A DNA stretch of 64,000 nt from Streptomyces sp. WM4235 (lineage in GTDB: Bacteria > Actinomycetota > Actinomycetes > Streptomycetales > Streptomycetaceae), in assembly GCF_001279725.1 (NCBI RefSeq), contig NZ_LGDE01000001.1, positions 62,001-126,000 of the forward strand, read 5' to 3'. Below, piece by piece: positions 26,458-35,152 of the stretch. The translations under genes were made by a program, and so were the position numbers. Numbering within the stretch: the first letter of the stretch is position 1; every line of letters begins with the position of its first letter. The notes under the pieces are model-generated. The model did no database searches. It was not told the DNA's origin and worked only from the letters and a program-made list of their open reading frames with translations.

Positions 26458-26748
26458 GCCTGAAACGCTACGTCTGAGGTGATTGCGTGGCATCTCGGAT
26501 CGCACTCGCGTACGGCTCGGGTAATGGAGAGGCAAAGACGTGGATCGCCGTGCAACCCCCGACGGGTGTGGTGGGTCGTATGGTGCGTCGGGACTTTCGG
26601 GAGGGGATCCGGGGGGATCGGGAAGTCCGACGAGGGAGGGGTAACCGTGAGGGGGTCCGGCCGGAAGGTCGGACCCCCTTCTGGTCGCCCGGCACCCGGT
26701 TGTCCACAGGCCCGCCGCGCCGTCGGTGGCGCCCGGTAGCTTTCGGGC
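26458..26748. other. 291-base divergent gap with two tandem hairpins
   Basis: No good ORF. Hairpin 1 pairs GTCGGGACTT (26587-26596) with AAGTCCGAC (26623-26631), one bulge. Hairpin 2 pairs 26651-26662 with 26667-26678 (12 pairs counting one G-U) around a GGAA loop, then TTCT: terminator-like. The helicase gene itself has a TAGCTT -10 box at 26737-26742 and is probably leaderless, so the hairpins are likely outside its mRNA. A short transcript ending at hairpin 2 is possible. Confidence 0.5.
26651..26682 (+). terminator. Strong hairpin with GGAA loop and TTCT tail
   Basis: GGGGGTCCGGCC (26651-26662) pairs with GGTCGGACCCCC (26667-26678) around GGAA. This is the best intrinsic-terminator-like structure in this gap, yet no annotated gene reads into it on the plus strand; see the gap entry. 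Confidence 0.55.
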
Positions 26749-28995
26749 ATGACTACCACCAACGGAGCGGTGCAACCGGCAGTGGTCGAGGGGGTGCTGG
26801 AGCGCATCACCTACGCCAACGAGGAGAGCGGCTACACCGTCGCCCGCGTCGACACGGGACGCGGTTCCGGCGACCTCCTCACCGTCGTCGGATCGCTCCT
26901 CGGGGCGCAGCCCGGCGAATCCCTGCGCATGGAGGGCCGCTGGGGCTCCCACCCCCAGTACGGCAGGCAGTTCAGCGTCGAGAACTACTCCACCATCCTT
27001 CCCGCGACCATCCAGGGCATCCGGCGCTACCTCGGGTCCGGCCTGATCAAGGGCATCGGGCCGAAGATCGCCGACCGGATCGTGGAGCACTTCGGCCTCG
27101 ACACCCTGGACGTCATCGAGGAAGCACCCAAACGGCTGATCGAGGTCCCCGGGCTCGGCCCCAAGCGGACGAAGCTGATCGGCGCCGCCTGGGAGGAGCA
27201 GAAGGCCATCAAGGAGGTCATGGTCTTCCTCCAGGGAGTCGGCGTCTCCACCTCCATCGCGGTGCGCATCTACAAGAAGTACGGCGACGCCTCCATCTCC
27301 GTGGTGCGCAACCAGCCCTACCGGCTCGCCGCCGACGTCTGGGGCATCGGCTTCCTGACCGCCGACCGCATCGCCCAGGCCGTCGGGATCCCGCACGACA
27401 GCCCCGAACGGGTCAAGGCCGGGCTCCAGTACGCCCTGTCCCAGTCCACCGACCAGGGCCACTGCTTCCTCCCCGAGGAACGGCTGATCGCCGACGGGGT
27501 CAAACTCCTCCAGGTGGACACCGGGCTGGTCATCGACTGCCTCGCCGAACTGGCCGCCGACCCCGAGGGGGTGGTCCGCGAGCCCGTGCCCGACCCCCAG
27601 GGCGGTCCGCCCCTCACCGCGGTCTACCTGGTCCCCTTCCACCGGGCCGAACTGTCGCTGGTCGGCCAGGTCCGCCGGCTCCTGCACGCCGAGGAGGACC
27701 GGATGCCGGGCTTCCGGGACGTGGACTGGGAGAAGGCCCTGGACTGGCTGGCGGGCCGCACCGGGGCCAAGCTCGCCCCCGAACAGCGCGAGGCGGTCCA
27801 ACTCGCCCTCACCCGCCGGGTCGCCGTCCTCACCGGCGGCCCCGGCTGCGGGAAGTCCTTCACCGTCCGGTCGATCGTGGAACTGGCCCGCGCGAAGAAG
27901 GCCAAGGTGCTGCTGGCCGCGCCCACCGGCCGCGCCGCGAAGCGCCTCTCGGAACTCACCGGGGCCGAGGCCTCCACCGTGCACCGGCTGCTGGAGCTGA
28001 AACCCGGCGGGGACGCGGCGTACGACCGGGAGCGCCCGCTGGACGCCGATCTCGTCGTGGTGGACGAGGCCTCGATGCTGGACCTGCTGCTCGCCAACAA
28101 ACTGGTCAAGGCCGTCGCTCCCGGCGCGCACCTGCTGCTGGTCGGAGACGTGGACCAGCTCCCCTCGGTCGGCGCCGGGGAAGTGCTCCGCGACCTGCTC
28201 GCCGAGGGCGGCCCGGTGCCCGCCGTCCGGCTCACCCGGATCTTCCGGCAGGCGCAGCAGTCAGGTGTCGTCACCAACGCGCACCGGATCAACACGGGCG
28301 TACCGCCCCTCACCGACGGCCTGCCGGACTTCTTCCTCTTCCCCGAGGAGGACACCGAGGAGGCGGGCCGACTCACGGTGGACGTCGCCGCACGTCGAAT
28401 TCCGGCCAGATTCGGTCTCGACCCGCGCCGGGACATCCAGGTCCTCGCGCCCATGCACCGGGGTCCGGCCGGCGCCGGGAACCTCAACGCCCTGCTGCAA
28501 CAGGCCATCACACCGGCCCGCCCCGACCTGCCCGAGAAGAGGTTCGGCGGCCGGGTCTTCCGGGTGGGCGACAAGGTCACCCAGATCCGGAACAACTACG
28601 AGAAGGGCGCCAACGGTGTCTTCAACGGCACGGTGGGCGTGGTCACCGCCCTCGACCTGGACGAACAGAAACTGACGGTGCGCACCGAGGAGGACGAGGA
28701 GGTCGGCTACGAGTTCGCCGAGCTGGACGAGCTGGCCCACGCGTACGCCGTCACCATCCACCGTTCCCAGGGGAGCGAGTATCCGGCCGTCGTGATCCCC
28801 GTCACCACCGGGGCTTGGATGATGCTCCAGCGCAATCTGCTCTACACGGCGGTGACCAGGGCGAAGAAACTGGTCGTCCTGGTCGGGTCACGGAAGGCCC
28901 TCGGCCAGGCGGTGCGTACGGTTTCCGCAGGCAGGAGGTACACGGCGGTGGCACCCAGACTGTCCGGCCGGATACCGGTGGGAAACATCACCTAA
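26749..28995 (+). CDS. recD2: RecD2-like ATP-dependent DNA helicase
   Basis: 748 aa, superfamily 1B 5'-3' helicase. N-terminal OB-like region with ERITYANEESGYTVARVD, then helix-hairpin-helix repeats (LIKGIGPKIADRIVEHFGLD, LIEVPGLGPKRTKLI), then the motor: Walker A TGGPGCGKSFT (about 363), Walker B VVDEASMLD (about 436), motif III VGDVDQLPSVGAGEVL, and C-terminal UvrD-like VTIHRSQGSEYPAVVIP with YTAVTRAKKLVVLVG. This is the RecBC-independent RecD2 type, acting in recombination or replication-fork repair. TAGCTT 6 bases before the ATG suggests a leaderless mRNA. Confidence 0.93.
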   Translation: MTTTNGAVQPAVVEGVLERITYANEESGYTVARVDTGRGSGDLLTVVGSLLGAQPGESLRMEGRWGSHPQYGRQFSVENYSTILPATIQGIRRYLGSGLIKGIGPKIADRIVEHFGLDTLDVIEEAPKRLIEVPGLGPKRTKLIGAAWEEQKAIKEVMVFLQGVGVSTSIAVRIYKKYGDASISVVRNQPYRLAADVWGIGFLTADRIAQAVGIPHDSPERVKAGLQYALSQSTDQGHCFLPEERLIADGVKLLQVDTGLVIDCLAELAADPEGVVREPVPDPQGGPPLTAVYLVPFHRAELSLVGQVRRLLHAEEDRMPGFRDVDWEKALDWLAGRTGAKLAPEQREAVQLALTRRVAVLTGGPGCGKSFTVRSIVELARAKKAKVLLAAPTGRAAKRLSELTGAEASTVHRLLELKPGGDAAYDRERPLDADLVVVDEASMLDLLLANKLVKAVAPGAHLLLVGDVDQLPSVGAGEVLRDLLAEGGPVPAVRLTRIFRQAQQSGVVTNAHRINTGVPPLTDGLPDFFLFPEEDTEEAGRLTVDVAARRIPARFGLDPRRDIQVLAPMHRGPAGAGNLNALLQQAITPARPDLPEKRFGGRVFRVGDKVTQIRNNYEKGANGVFNGTVGVVTALDLDEQKLTVRTEEDEEVGYEFAELDELAHAYAVTIHRSQGSEYPAVVIPVTTGAWMMLQRNLLYTAVTRAKKLVVLVGSRKALGQAVRTVSAGRRYTAVAPRLSGRIPVGNIT

Positions 28996-29009
28996 ATGAT
29001 CGATCATTT
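28994..29009. promoter_or_regulatory. Perfect 16-base palindrome AAATGATCGATCATTT
   Basis: It is fully symmetrical, overlaps the TAA stop of the helicase gene and lies about 170 bases upstream of citrate synthase. AT-rich palindromes stand out in this genome. A regulator site for gltA or a short terminator stem are both possible. Confidence 0.55.
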
Positions 29010-29049
29010 GGGGTTCCCGCCGCAGTCCGGAGCGGGCAGGATGAGCAGG

Positions 29050-29072
29050 TTGGCGGCACTCAGTGCCGCCAA
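29050..29072. promoter_or_regulatory. 23-base palindrome upstream of gltA
   Basis: Arm TTGGCGGCACT (29050-29060) is the exact reverse complement of AGTGCCGCCAA (29062-29072) around a single C. It is 105 bases upstream of the citrate synthase start. The odd-length perfect symmetry suits a dimeric repressor; it could also fold as a terminator hairpin for recD2. Confidence 0.55.
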
Positions 29073-29177
29073 AGCCACCAAAGGCCGACCCCGAGTGCAC
29101 TCTCCTGCGCCAAATGGGGGAAGGTAGAGGCAGTCAGGGCACCTCGAAGAAGAGGCACTACGTCGGTGAGGGATGAC

Positions 29178-30467
29178 GTGAGCGACAACTCTGTAGTACT
29201 CCGGTACGCGGACGGTGAATACACCTACCCGGTGGTCGAGAGCACCGTCGGTGACCAGGGCTTCGACATCTCGAAGCTGCGGGCCCAGACCGGGCTCGTC
29301 ACCTTGGACAGTGGCTACGGCAACACCGCCGCCTACAAGTCCGCGATTACCTACCTCGACGGCGAGCAGGGAATCCTGCGTTATCGCGGCTACCCGATCG
29401 AGCAGCTGGCCGAGCGTTCGACCTTCATCGAGGTCGCGTACCTGCTGATCAACGGGGAGCTGCCGACCGTCGACCAGCTCGCGTCGTTCCGCAACGAGAT
29501 CACCCAGCACACGCTGCTGCACGAGGACGTCAAGCGGTTCTACGACGGTTTCCCGCGCGACGCGCACCCGATGGCGATGCTGTCCTCCGTGGTCAGCGCA
29601 CTGTCGACGTTCTACCAGGACAGCCACAACCCGTTCGACGAGAAGCAGCGCCACCTCTCGACGATCCGGCTGCTGGCCAAGCTCCCGACGATCGCCGCGT
29701 ACGCGTACAAGAAGTCGGTCGGCCACCCCGTGGTCTACCCGCGCAACGACCTCGGCTACGTCGAGAACTTCCTGCGCATGACCTTCTCCGTGCCGGCCCA
29801 GGAGTACGACCTGGACCCGGTCGTGGTGTCGGCGCTCGACAAGCTGCTGATCCTGCACGCGGACCACGAGCAGAACTGTTCGACCTCCACCGTGCGTCTG
29901 GTCGGCTCCTCGCAGGCGAACATGTTCGCCTCGATCTCCGCCGGCATCTCGGCCCTGTGGGGTCCGCTGCACGGTGGCGCCAACCAGTCCGTTCTGGAGA
30001 TGCTGGAAGGCATCAAGAACGATGGCGGCGACGTCGACGCCTTCATCCGCAAGGTGAAGAACAAGGAAGACGGCGTCCGCCTCATGGGCTTCGGGCACCG
30101 CGTCTACAAGAGCTTCGACCCCCGGGCGAAGATCATCAAGGCGGCGGCCCACGATGTCCTCTCGGCGCTCGGCAAGAGCGACGAGCTGCTCGACATCGCG
30201 CTCAAGCTGGAAGAGCACGCGCTGGCCGACGAGTACTTCGTCGAGCGCAACCTCTACCCGAACGTGGACTTCTACACCGGCCTGATCTACCGGGCCATGG
30301 GCTTCCCGACCGAGATGTTCACCGTGCTCTTCGCGATCGGCCGCCTTCCCGGCTGGATCGCCCAGTGGCACGAGATGATCAAGGAGCCCGGCTCCCGCAT
30401 CGGCCGTCCGCGCCAGATCTACACCGGCGAGGTCCTGCGCGACTTCGTTCCGGTCGAGGCCCGCTGA
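29178..30467 (+). CDS. gltA: Citrate synthase
   Basis: 429 aa, condenses oxaloacetate and acetyl-CoA to citrate at the entry of the TCA cycle. Landmarks: TLDSGYGNTAAYKSAITYLDGEQGILRYRGYPIEQL, HADHEQNCSTSTVRLVGSSQANMFA, GPLHGGANQSVL and GFGHRVYKSFDPRA with the catalytic His residues, and the C-terminal Asp region VDFYTGLIYRAMGFPTEMFT. This is the type II hexameric-like form typical of streptomycetes. The GTG at 29178 is chosen because it matches the usual VSDNSVVLRY start; a GTG 12 bases upstream is less likely. A strong terminator follows. Palindromes upstream may mark regulation. Confidence 0.97.
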   Translation: MSDNSVVLRYADGEYTYPVVESTVGDQGFDISKLRAQTGLVTLDSGYGNTAAYKSAITYLDGEQGILRYRGYPIEQLAERSTFIEVAYLLINGELPTVDQLASFRNEITQHTLLHEDVKRFYDGFPRDAHPMAMLSSVVSALSTFYQDSHNPFDEKQRHLSTIRLLAKLPTIAAYAYKKSVGHPVVYPRNDLGYVENFLRMTFSVPAQEYDLDPVVVSALDKLLILHADHEQNCSTSTVRLVGSSQANMFASISAGISALWGPLHGGANQSVLEMLEGIKNDGGDVDAFIRKVKNKEDGVRLMGFGHRVYKSFDPRAKIIKAAAHDVLSALGKSDELLDIALKLEEHALADEYFVERNLYPNVDFYTGLIYRAMGFPTEMFTVLFAIGRLPGWIAQWHEMIKEPGSRIGRPRQIYTGEVLRDFVPVEAR

Positions 30468-30496
30468 CCCGAGGTCAAGAGCCGCGCGAACGTACG

Positions 30497-30550
30497 AAAA
30501 GCGCCCCGCCGTCGATCCCCCCACGGGTCGACGGTCGGGGCGCTTTCCTT
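30497..30550 (+). terminator. Rho-independent terminator of gltA
   Basis: Left arm 30498-30515 (AAAGCGCCCCGCCGTCGA) pairs with 30528-30546 with one bulged T, and is followed by CCTTTCC. It begins 30 bases after the citrate synthase stop. Confidence 0.9.
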
Positions 30551-30858
30551 TCCCCGGAACGGATTCCCCCCACGGGACCCGAGCCGAGGTGTCGGCGAGG
30601 AGTGCCGCGTCGGGGCACTCCAATGGGGCTTTTGCCGGGACCCGTACGGGTCGGGAGGGCCGCTCAAGGCTCCCCGTTGAGCACGCGTCCCGGCCGGCTG
30701 ATGCCTCGGGACGTCCCCCAAGACCCCCCGCGAACGTCCCCCAAGACGTTCCTGGCACCGCCCCATTAGACCCGTGCAACCGCCGGATGGTTACGTTCGA
30801 ATCACTGTGATCTGCGTCTCCCGTGAAGGAGATGTGCGCACGGTGCGAAGGTGATCCC
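30551..30858. other. 308-base gap between the gltA terminator and copA
   Basis: No convincing gene on either strand. A direct repeat of ACGTCCCCCAAGAC occurs at about 30711-30724 and 30735-30748. It lies 3' of both flanking genes, so promoters are not expected. Confidence 0.5.
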
Positions 30859-33144
30859 CTATCGGAACGACCGCAACCGGAGGCTGTTCGTCACCACGAA
30901 CACCGAAGAGAAGGCCATCGCCGCACCGGCGATCATGGGGTTGAGCAGGCCGGCCGCCGCCAGGGGCAGCGCCGCCACGTTGTATCCGAAGGCCCAGAAC
31001 AGGTTGCCCTTGATGGTGGCCAGGGTCCTGCGGGACAGTCGGATCGCGTCCGCCGCCACCCGCAGATCGCCCCGTACGAGCGTCAGGTCGCTCGCCTCGA
31101 TGGCCGCGTCGGTGCCGGTGCCCATCGCCAGACCCAGGTCGGCCCGGGCGAGCGCGGCGGCGTCGTTGACCCCGTCGCCCACCATGGCGACCGTACGGCC
31201 CTGCTCCTGAAGGCGTCGGACCACGTCCACCTTGTCCTGCGGGAGCACCTCGGCGATCACCTCGTCGATGCCCACCTCGGCCGCCACCGCCTCGGCGACG
31301 GCCTTGTTGTCGCCGGTCAGCAGGATCGGCGTGAGGCCGAGCGCGCGCAGTCGGGCCACCGCCTCGGCGCTGGTGTCCTTCACGGCGTCGGCCACGGTCA
31401 ACACCCCGCGGGCCGTCCCGTCCCAGGCGACCAGCACCGGCGTCGCGCCCGCCGCCTCGGCCGCGGCCCTGGCCCCGGCCAGCGACTCCGGCAGGGTGAT
31501 CCCCCGCTCGGTCAGCAGCCGCTCCCGGCCCACCAGTACGGAGTGTCCGTCCACCACGCCCCGTACGCCGAGCCCCGCCAGGTTCTCGAAACCCTCCGGG
31601 ACCGGCAGGGCGCCGACCCGCAGCGCCGCGCCGTCGGCCAGGGCGCGGGCGATCGGGTGCTCGGAGGCGTGCTCCAACGAACCGGCCAGGCGCAGCAGTT
31701 CCTCCTCGGTGGTGCCCTCGGCGGCGTGCACGCCGGACAGGGTCATCCGGCCGGTGGTGACCGTGCCGGTCTTGTCGAGGACGACGGTGTCCACCCGGCG
31801 GGTGGACTCCAGCACCTCGGGGCCCTTGATCAGGATGCCGAGCTGGGCTCCGCGCCCGGTGCCGACCATCAGGGCGGTCGGGGTGGCCAGGCCGAGCGCG
31901 CACGGGCAGGCGATGATCAGGACGGCCACGGCGGCGCCGAAGGCGGCGGTCGGGTCGTCGGTGACGAGCAGCCAGGTCACCCAGGTGCCGAGGGCGAGCA
32001 GCAGGACGATCGGCACGAAGATCCCGGAGACCCGGTCGGCCAGTCGTTGTACCTCGGCCTTGCCGTTCTGCGCGTCCTCGACCAGCCTCGCCATACGGGC
32101 GAGCTGGGTGTCGGAGCCGATCCGGCCGGCCTCGACGACCAGGCGCCCGGAGGTGTTGACGGTGGCGCCGGTGACGGCGTCGCCGACCCCGACGTCCACG
32201 GGCACGGACTCGCCGGTCAGCATCGACGCGTCCACGGCGGACGCGCCCTCGACGACGGTGCCGTCGGTGGCGATCTTCTCGCCGGGCCGGACGACGAACC
32301 GGTCGCCCACCACGAGCGCGCCCACCGGGATCCGCACCTCGGCGCCCCCGCGCAGCACGGCCACGTCCTTGGCGCCGAGTTCGAGCAGGGCCCGCAGGGC
32401 GGCGCCCGCCTTCCGCTTCGAGCGGGCTTCCAGGTAGCGGCCGAGCAGGATGAAGGAGACGACCCCGGCGGCGACCTCCAGATAGATCGCGGAGGAGCCG
32501 TCCGTGCGCGAGATGGTGACGTCGAAGCCGTGGCGCATGCCGGGCATGCCGGCGTGCCCGAAGAACAGGGCCCACAGCGACCAGGCGAAGGCGGCCAGGG
32601 TGCCGACCGAGACCAGGGTGTCCATGGTGGCCGCACCGTGCCGGGCGTTGGTCCAGGCGGCCTTGTGGAAGGGGAAGCCGCCCCAGACGACCACGGGGGC
32701 GGCCAGGGTGAGCGAGAGCCACTGCCAGTTGTCGAACTGGAGGGCGGGGACCATGGCGAGCAGCACCACGGGCAGGGACAGGGCGACGGACACCAGGAGT
32801 CGTTGGCGCAGGGCCGACAGCTCGGGGTCGGGCGCGGTCCGCCCGGCGGATTCCGTCGCCGTCGGGGCGGCCGTCGGAACCGGCTCCGGGGGCGGGGGCT
32901 CCTGGGCGGTGTAACCGGTCCTGACCACCGTCGCGATCAGGTCGGCCACCCGTACGTCACCCGCGTACGAGACCTTCGCCTTCTCGGTGGCGTAGTTCAC
33001 CGTGGCGGTGACCCCGTCCATCCGGTTCAGCTTCTTCTCGATGCGGGCCGCGCAGGAGGCGCAGGTCATGCCGCCGATGGTCAGTTCGGTCTCGGTGGTG
33101 TCGGCCGCTGTCGCGGGTCCGTCGTGCACTGTGCTGCCGCTCAT
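30859..33144 (-). CDS. copA: Copper-translocating P-type ATPase
   Basis: 761 aa P1B-type ATPase. One N-terminal metal-binding domain with GMTCASC (about 25-31), then membrane segments, the A domain, CPC in [15 protein letters not shown] (about 412) that marks Cu(I)/Ag(I) transport, phosphorylation site DKTGTVTTG (about 455), SEHP and [10 protein letters not shown] (about 655). It pumps Cu(I) out of the cytosol. It lies 90 bases after the copper chaperone gene on the same strand, and both are downstream of a CsoR-type operator with a TATAAT -10, so copper-induced expression is expected. Confidence 0.95.
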   Translation of the reverse strand: MSGSTVHDGPATAADTTETELTIGGMTCASCAARIEKKLNRMDGVTATVNYATEKAKVSYAGDVRVADLIATVVRTGYTAQEPPPPEPVPTAAPTATESAGRTAPDPELSALRQRLLVSVALSLPVVLLAMVPALQFDNWQWLSLTLAAPVVVWGGFPFHKAAWTNARHGAATMDTLVSVGTLAAFAWSLWALFFGHAGMPGMRHGFDVTISRTDGSSAIYLEVAAGVVSFILLGRYLEARSKRKAGAALRALLELGAKDVAVLRGGAEVRIPVGALVVGDRFVVRPGEKIATDGTVVEGASAVDASMLTGESVPVDVGVGDAVTGATVNTSGRLVVEAGRIGSDTQLARMARLVEDAQNGKAEVQRLADRVSGIFVPIVLLLALGTWVTWLLVTDDPTAAFGAAVAVLIIACPCALGLATPTALMVGTGRGAQLGILIKGPEVLESTRRVDTVVLDKTGTVTTGRMTLSGVHAAEGTTEEELLRLAGSLEHASEHPIARALADGAALRVGALPVPEGFENLAGLGVRGVVDGHSVLVGRERLLTERGITLPESLAGARAAAEAAGATPVLVAWDGTARGVLTVADAVKDTSAEAVARLRALGLTPILLTGDNKAVAEAVAAEVGIDEVIAEVLPQDKVDVVRRLQEQGRTVAMVGDGVNDAAALARADLGLAMGTGTDAAIEASDLTLVRGDLRVAADAIRLSRRTLATIKGNLFWAFGYNVAALPLAAAGLLNPMIAGAAMAFSSVFVVTNSLRLRSFR

Positions 33145-33234
33145 GTCCGGCTCCGGGGGGAGGGCCGGGTCGTACGGGTCCGGTATGAGTCGGCCGGTAC
33201 GACCCGGCGGGTGTTGCCGAGGGAGGTGTGGGGC

Positions 33235-33468
33235 TCAGGCCTGGCCGGCGAGCTCGTAGCCGGCCTCGTCCACGGCGGCTCGCACGGCGTCCTCGTCGAG
33301 GGGGGCGGTCGAGATCACCGTGACCTCGCCGGTGGCGGCGACGGCCTTGACGGAGGTCACGCCCGGCAGGGTGGTGAGCTCGCCGGTCACCGCGCCCTCG
33401 CAGTGCCCGCAGGTCATGCCGGTCACCCGGTAGACGGTGGTGGTCTGGGTGTCCGTCTCGGCGCTCAT
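33235..33468 (-). CDS. copZ: Copper chaperone, heavy-metal-associated domain
   Basis: 77 aa, a single HMA ferredoxin-like domain. The metal site is GMTCGHCEGAV; the rest fits the betaalphabeta fold. It should carry Cu(I) in the cytosol and deliver it to the ATPase encoded next. The ATG at 33468 has a GAGGAG ribosome site 6 bases upstream; a longer frame to 33525 lacks one. First gene of the copper operon. Confidence 0.92.
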   Translation of the reverse strand: MSAETDTQTTTVYRVTGMTCGHCEGAVTGELTTLPGVTSVKAVAATGEVTVISTAPLDEDAVRAAVDEAGYELAGQA

Positions 33469-33545
33469 GTCGTTCTCCTCATCGGGGGCGTGTGCGGTCG
33501 CCGGAAGCGGCGGCGTGTACTCCACCGTGCTCCCGTCACTTCGAG

Positions 33546-33570
33546 ATTATACCCCTAGGGGGTATTGACG
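33546..33570 (-). promoter_or_regulatory. CsoR-type operator with overlapping TATAAT -10
   Basis: ATACCCCTAGGGGGTAT at 33549-33565 is a near-perfect palindrome of the kind bound by the copper sensor CsoR. On the minus strand the -10 hexamer TATAAT (33546-33551) overlaps its edge, so a bound repressor would block the promoter of copZ-copA. No csoR gene is in this window. Confidence 0.8.
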
Positions 33571-33598
33571 CGAGTGTTCTCGACCTCCGTCGACCGTT

Positions 33599-33799
33599 TC
33601 AGTCCTCGCGTCGCCCCCGGTTGCCGGGCCGCCGGGCCACCCAGGCGCGGATGGTGTCGGCGTACCAATAGGGCTTGCCGCCCTCCACGTGGTCCGGGGC
33701 CGGGAGCAGTCCGTGCTTGCGGTAGGAGCGCACGGTGTCCGGCTGGACCCGGATGTGCGCGGCGATCTCCTTGTACGACCACAGCTGTCGGTCGCTCAT
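33599..33799 (-). CDS. Small helix-turn-helix (MerR/excisionase-like) protein
   Basis: 66 aa. One MerR-type HTH: WSYKEIAAHIRVQPDTVRSYRKHGLLPAPDHVEGGKPYWYADTIRAWV, the pattern of small DNA-binding excisionase-like proteins. No dimerisation or effector domain. The ATG has an AAGGAGG site 8 bases upstream. It lies alone between the copper promoter and the inositol genes; it could be a remnant of a mobile element or a free-standing regulator. Confidence 0.85.
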   Translation of the reverse strand: MSDRQLWSYKEIAAHIRVQPDTVRSYRKHGLLPAPDHVEGGKPYWYADTIRAWVARRPGNRGRRED

Positions 33800-34102
33800 C
33801 GACGACACCTCCTTGTCCACGCCGCGGGGCCGGCCGGGAGGCCGTCGGGGGAGCCGGCGCGTGGACAGTGACGATCACTCGGGTTGTGCCCGAAGAACGA
33901 CGCCGAGTGAGCGCCGGGGAGGGGCTGTCGCGCCCCTGTGACGGAAAACCCGCGAAATCCGGATATGCGTGACACAAGGGCGACCCCCGTGACAGATACG
34001 ACACGGGGGTCGAGTGGGATGAAATGACCGGTCAACGGTGCGGCGGCCGGCTCACACGGGTCGGCGCCGCACGGGCCGGCGCCACCGGTCGGCGTCGCGG
34101 GG
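33800..34102 (-). other. Gap holding a terminator and the HTH gene promoter
   Basis: No gene seen. The terminator described separately (33981-34012) ends transcription from the inositol side, and the rest is upstream of the HTH gene. A CCGGTCGGCGTCGC-type GC-rich stretch occupies 34030-34100. Confidence 0.5.
33981..34012 (-). terminator. Hairpin terminator after the MocA-family gene
   Basis: CGACCCCCGTG (33981-33991) pairs perfectly with CACGGGGGTCG (34002-34012) around a 10-base loop. It is 90 bases downstream of the oxidoreductase stop on the minus strand. Confidence 0.75.
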
Positions 34103-35116
34103 TCAGCGGTACAGCGGGGGCCGCTCCACCAACTCCACCGGCGTCCGCACCCCGCCGCGCCCCGCTGCGAGCCCCGCCTCGGACACCGCGGCCGCCGCGT
34201 ACCCGTCCCACGCGTCGGGCCCGGCCACGCCGCCCCGCGCGGCGGCGGCCACCCACCGCCGCAGCTGCCGGTCGTACGCGTCGGCGAACCGGGTGGTGAA
34301 GTCCTGGGTGATCTCCCCACCCCACCGGCCGGCCGACTCCACGACCATCGCGTGGCCGTCACCGATCCGGGCACTGCCGGACTCGCCGACCGCCTCGCAC
34401 CGGACCTGATAGCCGAAGCCGCAGTTGACGAAGATCTCCACGTCCACCACGGCGCCACCGGACGTCTCGAACAGCACGAAGCGCGGGTCGCTCAGCCCGG
34501 GCGGAGCAGCCGCCGAAGGGGTGGGGGACAGGACGGTCACCGCCGTGACCTCCTGGCCCAGCAGCCAGCGGGCCGCGTCCACCTCGTGCACCACGGAATC
34601 ACTGATCAGCATGTCGCTGGTGAAGAAGGACGGCGAGGAGGCGTTGCGGTGCCGGCAGTGCAGGAACAGCGGCCGCCCGATCCCGCCCGAGTCCAACAGT
34701 TCCTTCAGCCGCTCGTACTCGGCGTCGTGGCGCCGCATGAAACCGACCTGGACCAGCCTGCGGCCCAACCGCTGCTCGGCCTCCATGATCCGCAGCGCGC
34801 CCGCCGGATCGGGGGTCAGCGGCTTCTCGCACAGCACCGGCAACCCCCGCCGCAGGGCGTGCAGGATCGCCTCCTCGTGCGCCGGACCGGGGGAGGCGAT
34901 CAGCACGGCGTCCACACCGGGCGCGGCGATGGCGGCCTCCGCGTCGGTGTGCGCGCTCGCGCCGGCCAGGCCGCCCGCGACCTCCTTGACGCGGTCGCCG
35001 TCCGGGTCCGCCACCGCCACCACGCGGGCCCCACCGACCGTCCGGCCGATGCGACGGACGTGGTCGGCGCCCATCCTGCCGGTGCCGATCACGGCGATGC
35101 CGAGCGAGTCGGTCAT
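34103..35116 (-). CDS. Gfo/Idh/MocA family oxidoreductase, inositol 2-dehydrogenase-like
   Basis: 337 aa. N-terminal Rossmann fold with [15 protein letters not shown] (GxGxxG), the EKP motif [12 protein letters not shown] that carries the catalytic Lys, and [17 protein letters not shown] active-site region with DxxxH-like His. Most likely an inositol or pinitol dehydrogenase (IolG/IolW type) making 2-keto-inositol, judged by the surrounding iol genes. It follows the IolE-like gene 36 bases downstream on the same strand, forming an operon. ATG with GAGAGG upstream. Confidence 0.85.
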   Translation of the reverse strand: MTDSLGIAVIGTGRMGADHVRRIGRTVGGARVVAVADPDGDRVKEVAGGLAGASAHTDAEAAIAAPGVDAVLIASPGPAHEEAILHALRRGLPVLCEKPLTPDPAGALRIMEAEQRLGRRLVQVGFMRRHDAEYERLKELLDSGGIGRPLFLHCRHRNASSPSFFTSDMLISDSVVHEVDAARWLLGQEVTAVTVLSPTPSAAAPPGLSDPRFVLFETSGGAVVDVEIFVNCGFGYQVRCEAVGESGSARIGDGHAMVVESAGRWGGEITQDFTTRFADAYDRQLRRWVAAAARGGVAGPDAWDGYAAAAVSEAGLAAGRGGVRTPVELVERPPLYR

Positions 35117-35152
35117 GTCGCATCCTCTCAAAAGGGTCAGCCTCTCAAAGGG

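Noticed and set aside
30551-30858. Small ORF between gltA and copA
   Set aside because: Frames present are Arg/Pro-rich without ribosome sites and run over the gltA terminator; judged non-coding.
33599-33799. MerR/excisionase-like protein as proof of a mobile element
   Set aside because: No integrase, recombinase or attachment repeats are visible near it.
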